The notes beneath the pieces are model-generated. The model made no database searches, was not told where the DNA came from, and was given only the letters and a program-made list of their open reading frames with translations. Made by a program: the position numbers and the translations under genes. Positions 1 through 8,647 of a stretch of DNA of 64,000 nucleotides are shown here, piece by piece (the first letter of the stretch is position 1; the number at the start of each line of letters is the position of its first letter). Origin of the DNA: Isoptericola jiangsuensis (GTDB lineage: Bacteria > Actinomycetota > Actinomycetes > Actinomycetales > Cellulomonadaceae); the NCBI RefSeq assembly GCF_002563715.1, contig NZ_PDJJ01000001.1, positions 2,542,001 to 2,606,000 on the forward strand, written 5' to 3'.

Positions 1-354
1 CAGCAGCCTTACGGCTACGGTCCGGTGCCGGTGTCGCCGTCGGACGAGCGCACCTGGGCGATCTTCGCGCACCTCGGCGGGGTGTTCCTCAGCTTCCTGG
101 TGCCGCTGATCATCTGGCTGGTCTACCGCGAGCGCAGCCGGTACCTGGACGACCAGGGCAAGGAGGCGCTGAACTTCCAGATCACCCTGGCGATCGCCTA
201 CGTCGTCGGCATCGTCACCTCGGTCATCGGCATCGGGGTGCTCATCCTCATCGCCGCGTGGGTGTGCTCGATCGTGTTCGCCATCCTGGCGGCCGTCGCG
301 TGCTCGCGCCAGGAGTGGTACCGCTACCCGTTGACCTTCCGGTTCATCCGCTGA
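1..354 (+). CDS. DUF4870 domain membrane protein, 5' end outside window
   Basis: Small integral membrane protein of the DUF4870 family; the biochemical role is unknown. The reading frame is open from the first base, and the residues before the first possible GTG (position 25) are Q/P/Y/G-rich (QQPYGYGP). The true start therefore lies upstream, as in relatives with a proline/glycine/tyrosine-rich cytoplasmic N-terminus. The visible part has the family pattern: a DERTWA motif, a membrane segment ending in IIWLVYRE, an EALNFQ motif, then one or two more hydrophobic segments. A strong hairpin follows the stop. Family assignment is confident; function is not known. Confidence 0.85.
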   Translation, partial: QQPYGYGPVPVSPSDERTWAIFAHLGGVFLSFLVPLIIWLVYRERSRYLDDQGKEALNFQITLAIAYVVGIVTSVIGIGVLILIAAWVCSIVFAILAAVACSRQEWYRYPLTFRFIR

Positions 355-380
355 CGGCACGCCACCCCGGTCGCCCGTAC

Positions 381-414
381 CGAGGCCGACGCCCCCGCAC
401 GGGCGTCGGCCTCG
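381..414. terminator. Bidirectional hairpin terminator
   Basis: A perfect 14-bp GC-rich stem (381-394 with 401-414) and 6-nt loop lie between the convergent DUF4870 and hemW genes. There is no T-run, as is usual in high-GC actinobacteria. Confidence 0.75.
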
Positions 415-430
415 TGCCGTCGGGAGGCGG

Positions 431-1717
431 TCAGGCCGTCAGGTCCCGCACGACGGCGTCGGCGAGGAGCCGACCGCGGCGCGTGAGGACGGCCCGGCCG
501 TGCACGGCGGCGGTCCCGTCGAGCAGGCCGCGGGCCACCTGCCCGGCCACGGCCCGGCGACCGGCGGCGTCGAGCACGTCCAGGTCGAGGCCCTCGGCGA
601 GCCGCACCCCGAGCATGACGCGCTCCAGGTGCGCCTCCGACGTCGTCAGCAGCTCGCGGCCCGCCCCCGGGGAGCGGTCGTCCTCCAGCAGCGCCGCGTA
701 GCGCCGCGGGTGCTTGACGTTCCACCAGCGCACCCCGGCCACGGCGTCGGCCGGGTCGTCGGCGGCGCCCGCACCGGTCGGCCGTGCGCCGACGTAGGAG
801 TGGGCGCCCGGCCCGATCCCCCACCAGTCGTCACCGCGCCAGTAGGCGAGGTTGTGGCGGCAGGCGTGCTCGGTCCCGCGCGCCCAGTTCGACACCTCGT
901 ACCAGCCGAGCCCGGCGGCGGTGAGCAGGTCGTCGGCGAGCTCGTACTTCGCGGCCTGGTCGTCCTCGTCCGGCAGCGCGACCTGCCCGCGGCGCACCTG
1001 CGCGAACATCTTCGTGCCCGGCTCCACCACCAGCGCGTACGCGGACACGTGGTCGACGCCCGTGGCGAGCGCCGTCTCCACCGAGGCGCGCCAGTCGTCC
1101 AGCGACTCCCCCGGGGTGCCGTAGATGAGGTCGAGCGAGACGTCGAGCCCGGCCTCGCGCGCCCACCGCACCACGTCGGGGATGCGCGCGGGATCGTGGG
1201 TGCGCTCCAGAGTGGCGAGCACGTGCGGCACCGCCGACTGCATGCCGAACGACACCCGCGTGAAGCCCGCCTCGGCCAGCACGGCCAGGGACGCCGGGGT
1301 CACCGAGTCCGGGTTGGCCTCCGTCGTCACCTCCGCGCCCGGGGCGAGGCCCCACGCCTCGCGGACGCCGCCCAGGATCCGGGCGAGGTCCTCGGCGGGC
1401 AGCATCGTCGGGGTGCCGCCGCCGAAGAACACCGTCGACACGGGACGGTCGCCCAGCCCGGCGTCGGCCAGGACGCGCCGGGCGAGGTCGACCTCCCGCA
1501 GCGCCGTCGACGCGTACGCGACCTGCGACGCCCCGCCCCCCAGCTCGGAGGCGGTGTACGTGTTGAAGTCGCAGTAGCCGCAGCGCACCGAGCAGAACGG
1601 GACGTGCACGTACACGCCGAACGCACCGCGGTCGGCGGCGTCGGCCGGACCGCCGACGACGGACGGGGGCAGCGCGCCGTCGGCGGGGACGGCCTCGCCC
1701 TCGGGCAGGGCCGGCAC
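431..1717 (-). CDS. hemW: Radical SAM heme chaperone HemW
   Basis: HemW, a radical SAM protein related to coproporphyrinogen III dehydrogenase and thought to deliver heme to target proteins. The 4Fe-4S motif CSVRCGYC places cysteines near residues 42, 46 and 49. A GGGTP motif and the C-terminal HemN-like domain follow. The chosen start is the GTG at 1717, one base after the lepA stop codon. An ATG at 1750 would overlap lepA and add an unconserved arginine-rich tail. lepA-hemW is a common actinobacterial pair, and the spacing implies translational coupling. The length of about 428 residues is slightly long because of an alanine/proline-rich N-terminal extension. Confidence 0.93.
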   Translation of the reverse strand: MPALPEGEAVPADGALPPSVVGGPADAADRGAFGVYVHVPFCSVRCGYCDFNTYTASELGGGASQVAYASTALREVDLARRVLADAGLGDRPVSTVFFGGGTPTMLPAEDLARILGGVREAWGLAPGAEVTTEANPDSVTPASLAVLAEAGFTRVSFGMQSAVPHVLATLERTHDPARIPDVVRWAREAGLDVSLDLIYGTPGESLDDWRASVETALATGVDHVSAYALVVEPGTKMFAQVRRGQVALPDEDDQAAKYELADDLLTAAGLGWYEVSNWARGTEHACRHNLAYWRGDDWWGIGPGAHSYVGARPTGAGAADDPADAVAGVRWWNVKHPRRYAALLEDDRSPGAGRELLTTSEAHLERVMLGVRLAEGLDLDVLDAAGRRAVAGQVARGLLDGTAAVHGRAVLTRRGRLLADAVVRDLTA

Positions 1718-1718
1718 G

Positions 1719-3608
1719 CTACTTCTTCTTGTCCTTGTCCTTGGCGGCACCGCCCGCGTCGGAGGACAGCGCGCTGATGAACGCCTCCTTCGGCACCTCG
1801 ACCGACCCGATGTTCTTCATGCGCTTCTTGCCCTCCTTCTGCTTCTCGAGCAGCTTGCGCTTGCGGGAGATGTCACCGCCGTAGCACTTCGCCAGGACGT
1901 CCTTGCGCATCGCGCGCACCGTCTCGCGGGCGATCACCCGGGCGCCGACGGCGGCCTGGATCGGCACCTCGAACTGCTGGCGCGGGATGAGCTCCTTGAG
2001 CTTCGCCGTCATGCGCACGCCGTAGTCGTACGCGGCGTCCTTGTGCACGATCGCGCTGAACGCGTCCACCTGCTCGCCCTGGAGGAGGATGTCGACCTTG
2101 ACCAGCGCGGCCGACTGGTCGCCCTCGGGCTCGTAGTCCAGCGACGCGTACCCGCGCGTGCGGGACTTGAGCTGGTCGAAGAAGTCGAACACGATCTCCG
2201 CGAGCGGCAGCGTGTAGCGCAGCTCGACCCGGTCCTCGGACAGGTAGTCCATGCCGTGCATCGTGCCGCGGCGGTCCGTGCACAGGCCCATGACGGTGCC
2301 CACGAACTCGGACGGCGTGAGGATCGTCGCCTTGACGACGGGCTCACGGACCTCCTTGATCTTCCCGCCGGGGAACTCGGACGGGTTCGTCACGCGGACG
2401 TCCGTGCCGTCCTCCATCGTCACGTCGTAGATGACGTTCGGGGCGGTCGAGATGAGGTCGAGGTCGAACTCGCGCTCCAAACGCTCGCGGACGATCTCCA
2501 GGTGCAGCAGTCCGAGGAACCCGACGCGGAACCCGAAGCCGAGCGCCACCGACGTCTCCGGCTCGTAGTTGAGCGCCGCGTCGTTGAGCTTGAGCTTGTC
2601 CAGCGCCTCGCGCAGCGCCGGGTAGTCCGAGCCGTCGATCGGGTACAGGCCCGAGAACACCATGGGGCGGGGGTCGTCGTAGCCGCCGAGCGCCTCGGTC
2701 GCCGGCTTCGCCGCCGACGTGACGGTGTCGCCGACCTTCGACTGACGCACGTCCTTCACGCCCGTGATGAGGTAGCCCACCTCGCCGACGCCCAGACCGT
2801 TGGTCTTGATCGGCTCCGGGGAGATGACGCCGATCTCCAGGAGCTCGTGCGTCGCCCTCGTCGACATCATCTGGATGCGCTCGCGCGGGTTGAGGTTGCC
2901 GTCGACGGCGCGCACGTAGGTGACGACGCCGCGGTAGGTGTCGTAGACGGAGTCGAAGATCATCGCGCGGGCCGGGGCCGACGGGTCGCCGACCGGCGCG
3001 GGGACCCGGTTGACGATGCGGTCCAGCAGCACCTCGACGCCCTCGCCGGTCTTGCCGGAGACGCGCAGCACGTCGGCCGGGTCACCGCCCACGAGGTTCG
3101 CCAGCTCCTCCGCGTACTTCTCGGGCTGGGCCGCGGGCAGGTCGATCTTGTTGAGGACCGGGATGATCTCCAGGTCGCCCTCCATCGCCAGGTACAGGTT
3201 GGCGAGGGTCTGCGCCTCGATGCCCTGCGCCGCGTCGACCAGCAGCACGGCGCCCTCGCACGCGGCGAGCGAGCGGGACACCTCGTACGTGAAGTCGACG
3301 TGGCCGGGGGTGTCGATCATGTTGAGCGCGAACGGCGTCAGGGTCCCGTCCTCGCCCTCGAGCGCCCACGGCATGCGCACGGCCTGCGACTTGATGGTGA
3401 TGCCGCGCTCGCGCTCGATGTCCATCCGGTCGAGGTACTGCGCGCGAGCGTCCCGGGCCTGCACCACACCGGTGAGCTGCAGCATCCGGTCGGCCAGCGT
3501 GGACTTGCCGTGGTCGATGTGCGCGATGATGCAGAAGTTGCGGATCAGCTCGGGTGCCGTGGCGTTCGGCTGGATGCGCGCGCTGAGCGCGGGTCCGGGG
3601 ATGGGCAA
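1719..3608 (-). CDS. lepA: Elongation factor 4 (LepA), GTPase
   Basis: Ribosome-associated translational GTPase EF4. Visible motifs are the P-loop AHIDHGKST (residues about 29-37), RGITIK (switch I), DTPGH and NKID, followed by the domain II-V architecture and the LepA-specific C-terminus ending in a lysine-rich tail. The open frame extends to 3764, but the upstream 52 residues are low-complexity. I place the start at TTG 3608, which has a GGAG about 11 nt upstream and gives 629 residues, close to the family norm of 600-630. The start codon is therefore an inference. hemW follows one base after the stop. Confidence 0.93.
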   Translation of the reverse strand: MPIPGPALSARIQPNATAPELIRNFCIIAHIDHGKSTLADRMLQLTGVVQARDARAQYLDRMDIERERGITIKSQAVRMPWALEGEDGTLTPFALNMIDTPGHVDFTYEVSRSLAACEGAVLLVDAAQGIEAQTLANLYLAMEGDLEIIPVLNKIDLPAAQPEKYAEELANLVGGDPADVLRVSGKTGEGVEVLLDRIVNRVPAPVGDPSAPARAMIFDSVYDTYRGVVTYVRAVDGNLNPRERIQMMSTRATHELLEIGVISPEPIKTNGLGVGEVGYLITGVKDVRQSKVGDTVTSAAKPATEALGGYDDPRPMVFSGLYPIDGSDYPALREALDKLKLNDAALNYEPETSVALGFGFRVGFLGLLHLEIVRERLEREFDLDLISTAPNVIYDVTMEDGTDVRVTNPSEFPGGKIKEVREPVVKATILTPSEFVGTVMGLCTDRRGTMHGMDYLSEDRVELRYTLPLAEIVFDFFDQLKSRTRGYASLDYEPEGDQSAALVKVDILLQGEQVDAFSAIVHKDAAYDYGVRMTAKLKELIPRQQFEVPIQAAVGARVIARETVRAMRKDVLAKCYGGDISRKRKLLEKQKEGKKRMKNIGSVEVPKEAFISALSSDAGGAAKDKDKKK

Positions 3609-3792
3609 CGCGTCTCGCTCCGTCGTGGTGGGGCTGGGCGGGTGGGCCCGGCCATTCTCCCACGCCGTCGAGGTCGTCCCACCACCCGGCCCGGGTGGGC
3701 GACGGGCCCCGCCGAGTCCCCGGCCGCGCGCGTGGCAGGACGTCGACGCTCCGTGGCCGGGCACGCCCTGCCGCGACCGGGCAGGGCGTGGC

Positions 3793-3798
3793 TAGGTT
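3793..3798 (+). promoter_or_regulatory. Leaderless-type -10 element (TAGGTT)
   Basis: A TANNNT hexamer 7 nt before ATG 3806. Transcription would begin at or next to the start codon. Confidence 0.45.
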
Positions 3799-3805
3799 GA
3801 GGGCC

Positions 3806-4588
3806 ATGACGACCCGACCCGCCGTCGACCCGGCGACCGGCCTGCGCACCGACGGCGGCCCCGACCTCGACCACCTCGCCCTGCTGACCGCCCTGCAGGC
3901 CGCGTTCGCCGCGGGGACGGCCGGCGCCGACCCGGCGGGCCGGGTCCCGGCGTGCGGCCGCTGGAAGGTCCGCCACCTCGTGGAGCACCTGGGGCGCATC
4001 CACCACTGGGCGGCCGGGCAGGCGCGCCGCGCGCAGGAGACGCCGCTGGGTCGCGGCCCCTTCGACCTCGTGCCGTTCTACGCAGCGCAGGCCGCCGAGC
4101 TGCGCACCACCCTGACGGACCTGGGGCCGACGGCCGACTCGTGGACGCTGCTGGGGCGCGGGCCCGCGACGTTCTGGCGCCGTCGCCAGACCCACGAGAC
4201 GCTCGTGCACCTGCACGACCTGCGGGCCGCCGCCCTCGGCTCGGGCACCGCCGTCGCGGCCGAGGACCCGATCGACGTCGACGCGGACGTGTGGGCGGAC
4301 GGCGTCGACGAGATCGTGACGATGTTCCAGCCGCGCCAGGTACGGCTGGAGCGCATGGCACCGCTCGAGCGCACCGTCGCGCTGCACGCGACCGACCTGG
4401 GGCGGACCTGGGTGCTCGGCGCACCCGCCGACGCCGCGGGCGACGCGGCGGCCGCCACCGTGCACGCGCCCGCCCGCGAGCTCGACCTGCTGCTGTGGCG
4501 GCGGCTCACCCCGGCCGAGGCCGGCGCCGAGGTGACGGGCGACCCGCTCGCGCTGGAGGCGGCGCTCGGTGCGGCGATCGTCCCCTGA
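3806..4588 (+). CDS. Maleylpyruvate isomerase family, mycothiol-dependent-type protein
   Basis: A 260-residue member of the mycothiol-dependent maleylpyruvate isomerase/DinB-like fold family. The four-helix N-terminal domain carries the likely metal ligands: a histidine near 61 (LVEHLGRIH) and the ETLVH pair E131/H135, which keeps the Glu-x3-His spacing of characterised MDMPI. The C-terminal part has a WVLG-type beta region and ends with the family's EAALGAAI-like helix. Most paralogues have no known substrate, so a specific reaction cannot be assigned. The gene is divergent from lepA. The ATG at 3806 is supported by a -10-like hexamer 7 nt upstream. Confidence 0.8.
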   Translation: MTTRPAVDPATGLRTDGGPDLDHLALLTALQAAFAAGTAGADPAGRVPACGRWKVRHLVEHLGRIHHWAAGQARRAQETPLGRGPFDLVPFYAAQAAELRTTLTDLGPTADSWTLLGRGPATFWRRRQTHETLVHLHDLRAAALGSGTAVAAEDPIDVDADVWADGVDEIVTMFQPRQVRLERMAPLERTVALHATDLGRTWVLGAPADAAGDAAAATVHAPARELDLLLWRRLTPAEAGAEVTGDPLALEAALGAAIVP

Positions 4589-4631
4589 CCGGTCACGGAC
4601 GTCCCCGGGGCGTCCCGGCGGCCGCCGCCCC

Positions 4632-5474
4632 TCAGGCGAGGCGCGTCATCTCGACCGTGACCTCCAGGTCGCTCGCCCCCGGCCCCGCGTACACGCCCTT
4701 GAGCGGCGGCACGTCCCCGTACTGGCGGCCCCGGCCGACCACGACGTGGTCGTCCCCGGCGAACCGGCGGTTCGTCGGGTCGTACGCGACCCAGCGCCCG
4801 ACCCACCACTCCAGCCACGCGTGGGACTCCCCCACCACCGTCACGCCCACCTCGGCGTCGGCCTGCGGGTGCAGGTACCCGGACACGTAGCGCGCCGGGA
4901 TCCCGACCGACCGCAGCGCCCCGATCCCGAGGTGCGCCATGTCCTGGCACACCCCCTGGCCCGAGCGCCACGCGTCCGACGCCGGGCTGTGCACCGTCGT
5001 CACCCCCGGGACGTAGTCCAGCCGGTCCCGCACCGCCCGGCAGATCGCCTCGGCGGCCTCGCCCGGGGCCAGCCCGCTCGCCACGTCCAGCGCGAGCGCC
5101 GCCACGTCGTCGGGCACCGCCGTCGTCGACGTCGGCGCGAGGAACGCCGGGTAGGCGTCGAGCACCGGGGCGCTGCCCAGCTCCTCCCAGCCGGGCGCGT
5201 CCGCGCCGTCCGGCGCCGCCGCCGACACCTCCACCGTGGAGTCCGCCACGATCTCCAGGTGCTCGTGCGGCTTCAGCACCTCGAAGATCGTCACCGCCGT
5301 GCCCCAGTAGTCGCGGTAGGAGTCCGTCCACGTGTGCGGCGACACCGTCACGCGCGCCGAGCGCACCGTCTGGCGGCCGTCGTCCACGGGCCGCATCCGC
5401 GCCTCGTTGTACGACGCCGTCACCGGCGAGCCGTACGTGAACGCCGTCGTGTGCACCACCCTGACCAGGCTCAC
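4632..5474 (-). CDS. Transglutaminase-like cysteine protease family protein
   Basis: A 280-residue protein with an N-terminal bacterial transglutaminase-associated beta domain (residues about 1-80) and a transglutaminase-like core. The apparent catalytic triad is C176 (GVCQDMAH), H218 (ESHAW) and D232 (YDPTNR). It is the last gene of a three-gene operon. Its GTG overlaps the TGA of the alpha-E gene (GTGA), so the two are translationally coupled. Such proteins are commonly linked to an alpha-E protein and a circularly permuted ATP-grasp enzyme. A peptide or amide ligase/protease role has been proposed from domain logic, but no substrate is known. Confidence 0.87.
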   Translation of the reverse strand: MSLVRVVHTTAFTYGSPVTASYNEARMRPVDDGRQTVRSARVTVSPHTWTDSYRDYWGTAVTIFEVLKPHEHLEIVADSTVEVSAAAPDGADAPGWEELGSAPVLDAYPAFLAPTSTTAVPDDVAALALDVASGLAPGEAAEAICRAVRDRLDYVPGVTTVHSPASDAWRSGQGVCQDMAHLGIGALRSVGIPARYVSGYLHPQADAEVGVTVVGESHAWLEWWVGRWVAYDPTNRRFAGDDHVVVGRGRQYGDVPPLKGVYAGPGASDLEVTVEMTRLA

Positions 5475-6403
5475 AGCGCCTCCCCCACCCAGGCCGTCGA
5501 CACCGTCGACGGGAAGTACCGGTCCCGCACCGCCTCGCTCGCACGGGCGCACGCCTCCTGCACCTGCCCCATCACGGCGGGGAGGTCGTCGATCGTGTCC
5601 GACCGCCGCGCGAACTCCAGGCGCGACCGCACCACGCCGAGCTCGCGCACCGCCTCGTCGCTCACCTCGCGCCGCGACTCCACGGGCTCCAGGGCGCGCA
5701 GCGCACGGTCCGCCGACCCCAGCGCGTACACGATCGAGCGGGGGAACAGCCGGTCCAGCACGAGGAAGCCCGCCGCGTCGTCGTCCGACGTGCGGCCGCG
5801 GTGCGCCCGCAGGTACGCCTCGTGGGCCCCGCAGGAGCGCAGCACGCTCGTCCAGCCCGGGCCGGCCGCGCCCAGGCGCGCCTGCGTCGTCAGCAGGCGT
5901 GCGGTCATGTCCGCCCGCTCGATGGACTGGCCCAGCACCATGAAGTGCCAGGTCGCGTCGTGCGGCGTCGCGGACTCCATGAGGCCCGCCACCACGGCCG
6001 CACGCTCGCGCACCCAGGCGAAGAACTCGTGCGGGCGACGCGTCCGGCCCACCGTCACGACGTCGTTGCGGGTCGTGTTCAGCGTCTCCCACAGCTCGGT
6101 CGACACGATCTCGCGCGCCCGGCGGGCGTTCTCCCGGGCGGCGACCAGCGCGCCCGCGATCGCCGACGGGTTGGACCGGTCGTGCGCCAGGAGCCGCAGC
6201 AGCGTCTCCCGGCCCACCGGACCGTCCTCCGGCGTGGCCGGGTGGTCCATGATCGCCATGAGGGTGCGGCACGCCGCGGACTCCTCCGCCCACGGCTCCT
6301 CGGACAGCATCTGGACGTGGACGTCGAGGATGCGGGCGGTGTCGTCCGCGCGCTCGACGTACCGCCCGATCCAGAACAGGGACTCGGCGATGCGGCTCAG
6401 CAC
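5471..6403 (-). CDS. Alpha-E domain-containing protein
   Basis: A 310-residue, almost entirely helical protein of the alpha-E family (DUF403). The N-terminus LSRIAESLFWIGRYVERAD is the family signature, and a second ERADMTARLL motif lies near the centre. Biochemical activity is unknown. The start GTG 6403 overlaps the end of the ATP-grasp gene, and its own stop overlaps the transglutaminase start. All three proteins are therefore made from one message in fixed order. The family is found almost only beside ATP-grasp and transglutaminase genes, suggesting it bridges or scaffolds them (inference). Confidence 0.88.
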   Translation of the reverse strand: MLSRIAESLFWIGRYVERADDTARILDVHVQMLSEEPWAEESAACRTLMAIMDHPATPEDGPVGRETLLRLLAHDRSNPSAIAGALVAARENARRAREIVSTELWETLNTTRNDVVTVGRTRRPHEFFAWVRERAAVVAGLMESATPHDATWHFMVLGQSIERADMTARLLTTQARLGAAGPGWTSVLRSCGAHEAYLRAHRGRTSDDDAAGFLVLDRLFPRSIVYALGSADRALRALEPVESRREVSDEAVRELGVVRSRLEFARRSDTIDDLPAVMGQVQEACARASEAVRDRYFPSTVSTAWVGEAL

Positions 6404-8001
6404 GACGCCACCTCCTGCTCGGTCTGCTGCTGTTGCTGCTGCTGTTGCTGCTCGAGGCCCGCCCGGTCGGCCGGGTTCGCGGCGATCGGGACACCCGCGA
6501 CGTCCGTCCCCGGCTGCTCCGGCGTCGCGTCGCCGGGGCCGTGCGCCGGGTGCGCCGCCGACGGCGCCCGCCGGTCCGTGAGGACCCACGTGTCCTTCGA
6601 CCCGCCGCCCTGGGAGCTGTTCACCACGAGCTGCCCCTCCCCGAGCGCCACCCGGGTCAGGCCGCCCGGCAGCACCCACACGTCGTGCCCGTCGTTGACC
6701 GCGAACGGCCGCAGGTCGACGTGCCGCGGCCGGAACGCGCCGTCCGTGTACGTCGGCACGGTCGAGAGCTGCACGACGGGCTGCGCGATCCAGCCGCGCG
6801 GGTCCGCCACCAGCCGCGACCGCAACCGGTCCAGCTCGGCCGCAGACGCCTCCGGCCCGACCACGATGCCCTTGCCGCCCGAGCCGTCGACCGGCTTCAC
6901 CACGAGCTCGGCCAGCCGGTCCATCACCTCCGCGAGCGCCCCCGGCTCCTCCAGCCGCCACGTGTCCACGTTCTTCAGCACCGGCTCCTCGCCCAGGTAG
7001 TAGCGGACGAGGTCCGGCACGTACGTGTACACGAGCTTGTCGTCCGCGACGCCGTTGCCGATGGCGTTCGCGAGGGTCACCGTGCCGCGGCGCGCGCAGT
7101 CCACCAGGCCCGGCACGCCCAGCACCGAGTCGGGGCGGAACCGCACCGGGTCGAGGAACACGTCGTCGACGCGCCGGTAGATGACGTCCACGCGGCGCGG
7201 GCCGCTCGTCGTGCGCATGTACACGCGGCCCGCCTGGCAGTGCAGGTCGCGGCCCTCCACCAGCTCCACGCCCATGAGGCGCGCCAGGAGCGCGTGCTCG
7301 TAGTACGCGGAGTTGAACACGCCCGGCGTGAGGACGACGACGGTCGGGTCCGGCACGCCGTCGGGGGCGGCCGCCGCGAGCGCCGCCAGCAGCCGGCGCG
7401 GGTAGTCGATGACGCTGCGCACCCGCAGCCGTGAGAACAGCTCCGGGAACGTGCGGACCATCGACTGCCGGTTCGCCAGCACGTAGCTGACCCCCGACGG
7501 CACCCGCACGTTGTCCTCCAGGACGCGGAACTCGCCGGCCTCGTCCCGCACCAGGTCGATGCCCGCCACGTGGCATCGCACCCCGTTCGGCGGGACGATG
7601 CCGTGCGCCTCGCGCTGGAACTCCTTGCTCGACAGCACCAGCCGGCGCGGCACCACGCCGTCGCGCACCGCCTCCTGCGGCCCGTACACGTCCGCGAGGA
7701 ACGCCTCCAGGGCGCGGACACGCTGCGCGACGCCCCGGCCGATGTCGTCCCACTCGTGGGGGGACACCACCCGCGGCACCACGTCCAGGGGGAACGGGCG
7801 CTCCTCCCCCGCGACGTCGAACGTGATGCCCTGCGCCACGTACGCCCGCGCGAGGGCGTCGGCGCGGGCCGTGACCTCCTGCGCCGTCAGCGACGTCAGG
7901 GTGTCGTGGACGCCGCGATAGCGCGGCCGCACCGCCCGGTCGTCGTCCAGCAGCTCGTCGAACGCCGCACCGAGGGGGTAGTCGTCGAACAGGTCCGCCA
8001 T
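6397..8001 (-). CDS. Circularly permuted type 2 ATP-grasp protein
   Basis: A 534-residue circularly permuted ATP-grasp enzyme, predicted to form an amide or peptide bond at the expense of ATP. Family landmarks are RRLVLSSKEFQREAHG, LEDNVRVPSGVSY, VVLTPGVFNSAYYEH, ANAIGNGVADDK and VVKPVDGSGGKGI (nucleotide binding), ending in SSQGGGSKDTWVL. After that conserved end comes an unusual tail of about 55 residues rich in A, P and G. It contains nine consecutive glutamines (codons 6424-6450). It is the first gene of the ATP-grasp/alpha-E/transglutaminase operon. The ATG at 8001 is preceded by TACCGT at 6-nt spacing, indicating a leaderless message. Confidence 0.9.
   Translation of the reverse strand: MADLFDDYPLGAAFDELLDDDRAVRPRYRGVHDTLTSLTAQEVTARADALARAYVAQGITFDVAGEERPFPLDVVPRVVSPHEWDDIGRGVAQRVRALEAFLADVYGPQEAVRDGVVPRRLVLSSKEFQREAHGIVPPNGVRCHVAGIDLVRDEAGEFRVLEDNVRVPSGVSYVLANRQSMVRTFPELFSRLRVRSVIDYPRRLLAALAAAAPDGVPDPTVVVLTPGVFNSAYYEHALLARLMGVELVEGRDLHCQAGRVYMRTTSGPRRVDVIYRRVDDVFLDPVRFRPDSVLGVPGLVDCARRGTVTLANAIGNGVADDKLVYTYVPDLVRYYLGEEPVLKNVDTWRLEEPGALAEVMDRLAELVVKPVDGSGGKGIVVGPEASAAELDRLRSRLVADPRGWIAQPVVQLSTVPTYTDGAFRPRHVDLRPFAVNDGHDVWVLPGGLTRVALGEGQLVVNSSQGGGSKDTWVLTDRRAPSAAHPAHGPGDATPEQPGTDVAGVPIAANPADRAGLEQQQQQQQQQTEQEVASC
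6424..6450 (-). repeat. In-frame CAG/CAA microsatellite (polyglutamine)
   Basis: Nine consecutive glutamine codons (CAG with two CAA interruptions) near the C-terminus of the ATP-grasp protein. Copy number could vary by slippage without a frameshift. Confidence 0.9.
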
Positions 8002-8007
8002 GTCCGC

Positions 8008-8013
8008 ACGGTA
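8008..8013 (-). promoter_or_regulatory. Leaderless-type -10 element (TACCGT)
   Basis: Read on the minus strand, TACCGT lies 6 nt before ATG 8001 of the ATP-grasp operon. Confidence 0.45.
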
Positions 8014-8085
8014 TGCGGCCCGGGACCCCGGCGCGTTCCGGCCGTGTTTCGTCCCGGTGACACCTCGACGTGCCAGGCTGTGCCC

Positions 8086-8613
8086 GTGGCCACCTCATCC
8101 TGGACCGACCTGCTCCGACGCGTCGTCAGGGCCCTCCGGCCCGGCCGGGCCCCTGCCCGGCAGCCCGGACGACCCTCCGCCCCGCCGCGCCCGGGTGCCC
8201 CCGTCGGGTCGTACCCCGGCGACCACCGGGGTCCCGTGACGGCCGAGTACTCCCCCGCGCTGGACGGCGACCCCGATCCCGGCGAGGTCGTGTGGACGTG
8301 GGTGCCGTTCGAGGAGGACTTCAGCCGCGGCAAGGACCGGCCCGTGCTGCTCGTGGGCCGCGACGGCCGGTGGCTGCTCGCACTGCAGCTCACCAGCAAG
8401 GACCACGACCTCGACGCCGCCCAGGAGGCCCGGTGGGGCCGCCACTGGATGGACATCGGCTCCGGCCCGTGGGACGCGCAGGGTCGACCGAGCGAGGTCC
8501 GGCTCGACCGCGTCGTCCGCGTCGACGCCGCCCGGATGCGTCGGGAGGGCGCGATCATGCCGCGCGCGACGTTCGACGCCGTCGTGCGGGGCATGCGCCA
8601 GCACGGGCACTGA
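8086..8613 (+). CDS. PemK/MazF-like protein without adjacent antitoxin
   Basis: A 175-residue protein. The first 60 residues are a basic, proline-rich extension (PGRAPARQPG). The remainder resembles the PemK/MazF endoribonuclease fold: a GEVVWTWVPFEE strand, DFSRGKDRPVLLVGR (usual K-R-P-V core) and LQLTSKDHD. MazF toxins cut single-stranded RNA. Here no short antitoxin frame is visible on either side, since the neighbours are the divergent ATP-grasp operon and a convergent methylase. It may be an orphan or a domesticated member rather than a classical toxin. The start GTG 8086 has CAGGCT 6 nt upstream, resembling the leaderless elements elsewhere in the window. Confidence 0.75.
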   Translation: MATSSWTDLLRRVVRALRPGRAPARQPGRPSAPPRPGAPVGSYPGDHRGPVTAEYSPALDGDPDPGEVVWTWVPFEEDFSRGKDRPVLLVGRDGRWLLALQLTSKDHDLDAAQEARWGRHWMDIGSGPWDAQGRPSEVRLDRVVRVDAARMRREGAIMPRATFDAVVRGMRQHGH

Positions 8614-8647
8614 CGTCCCTGCGGGGTGCTGCCCGCCGCCCGCGGGC

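Noticed and set aside
1718-1750. hemW start at ATG 1750
   Set aside because: It would overlap lepA by 32 bp and add an unconserved basic tail. GTG 1717 directly after the lepA stop is more likely.
7570-8085. N-terminal extension of the MazF-like gene back to ATG 7570
   Set aside because: This region is antisense to the ATP-grasp gene and has no conserved sequence; GTG 8086 has a promoter-like hexamer upstream.
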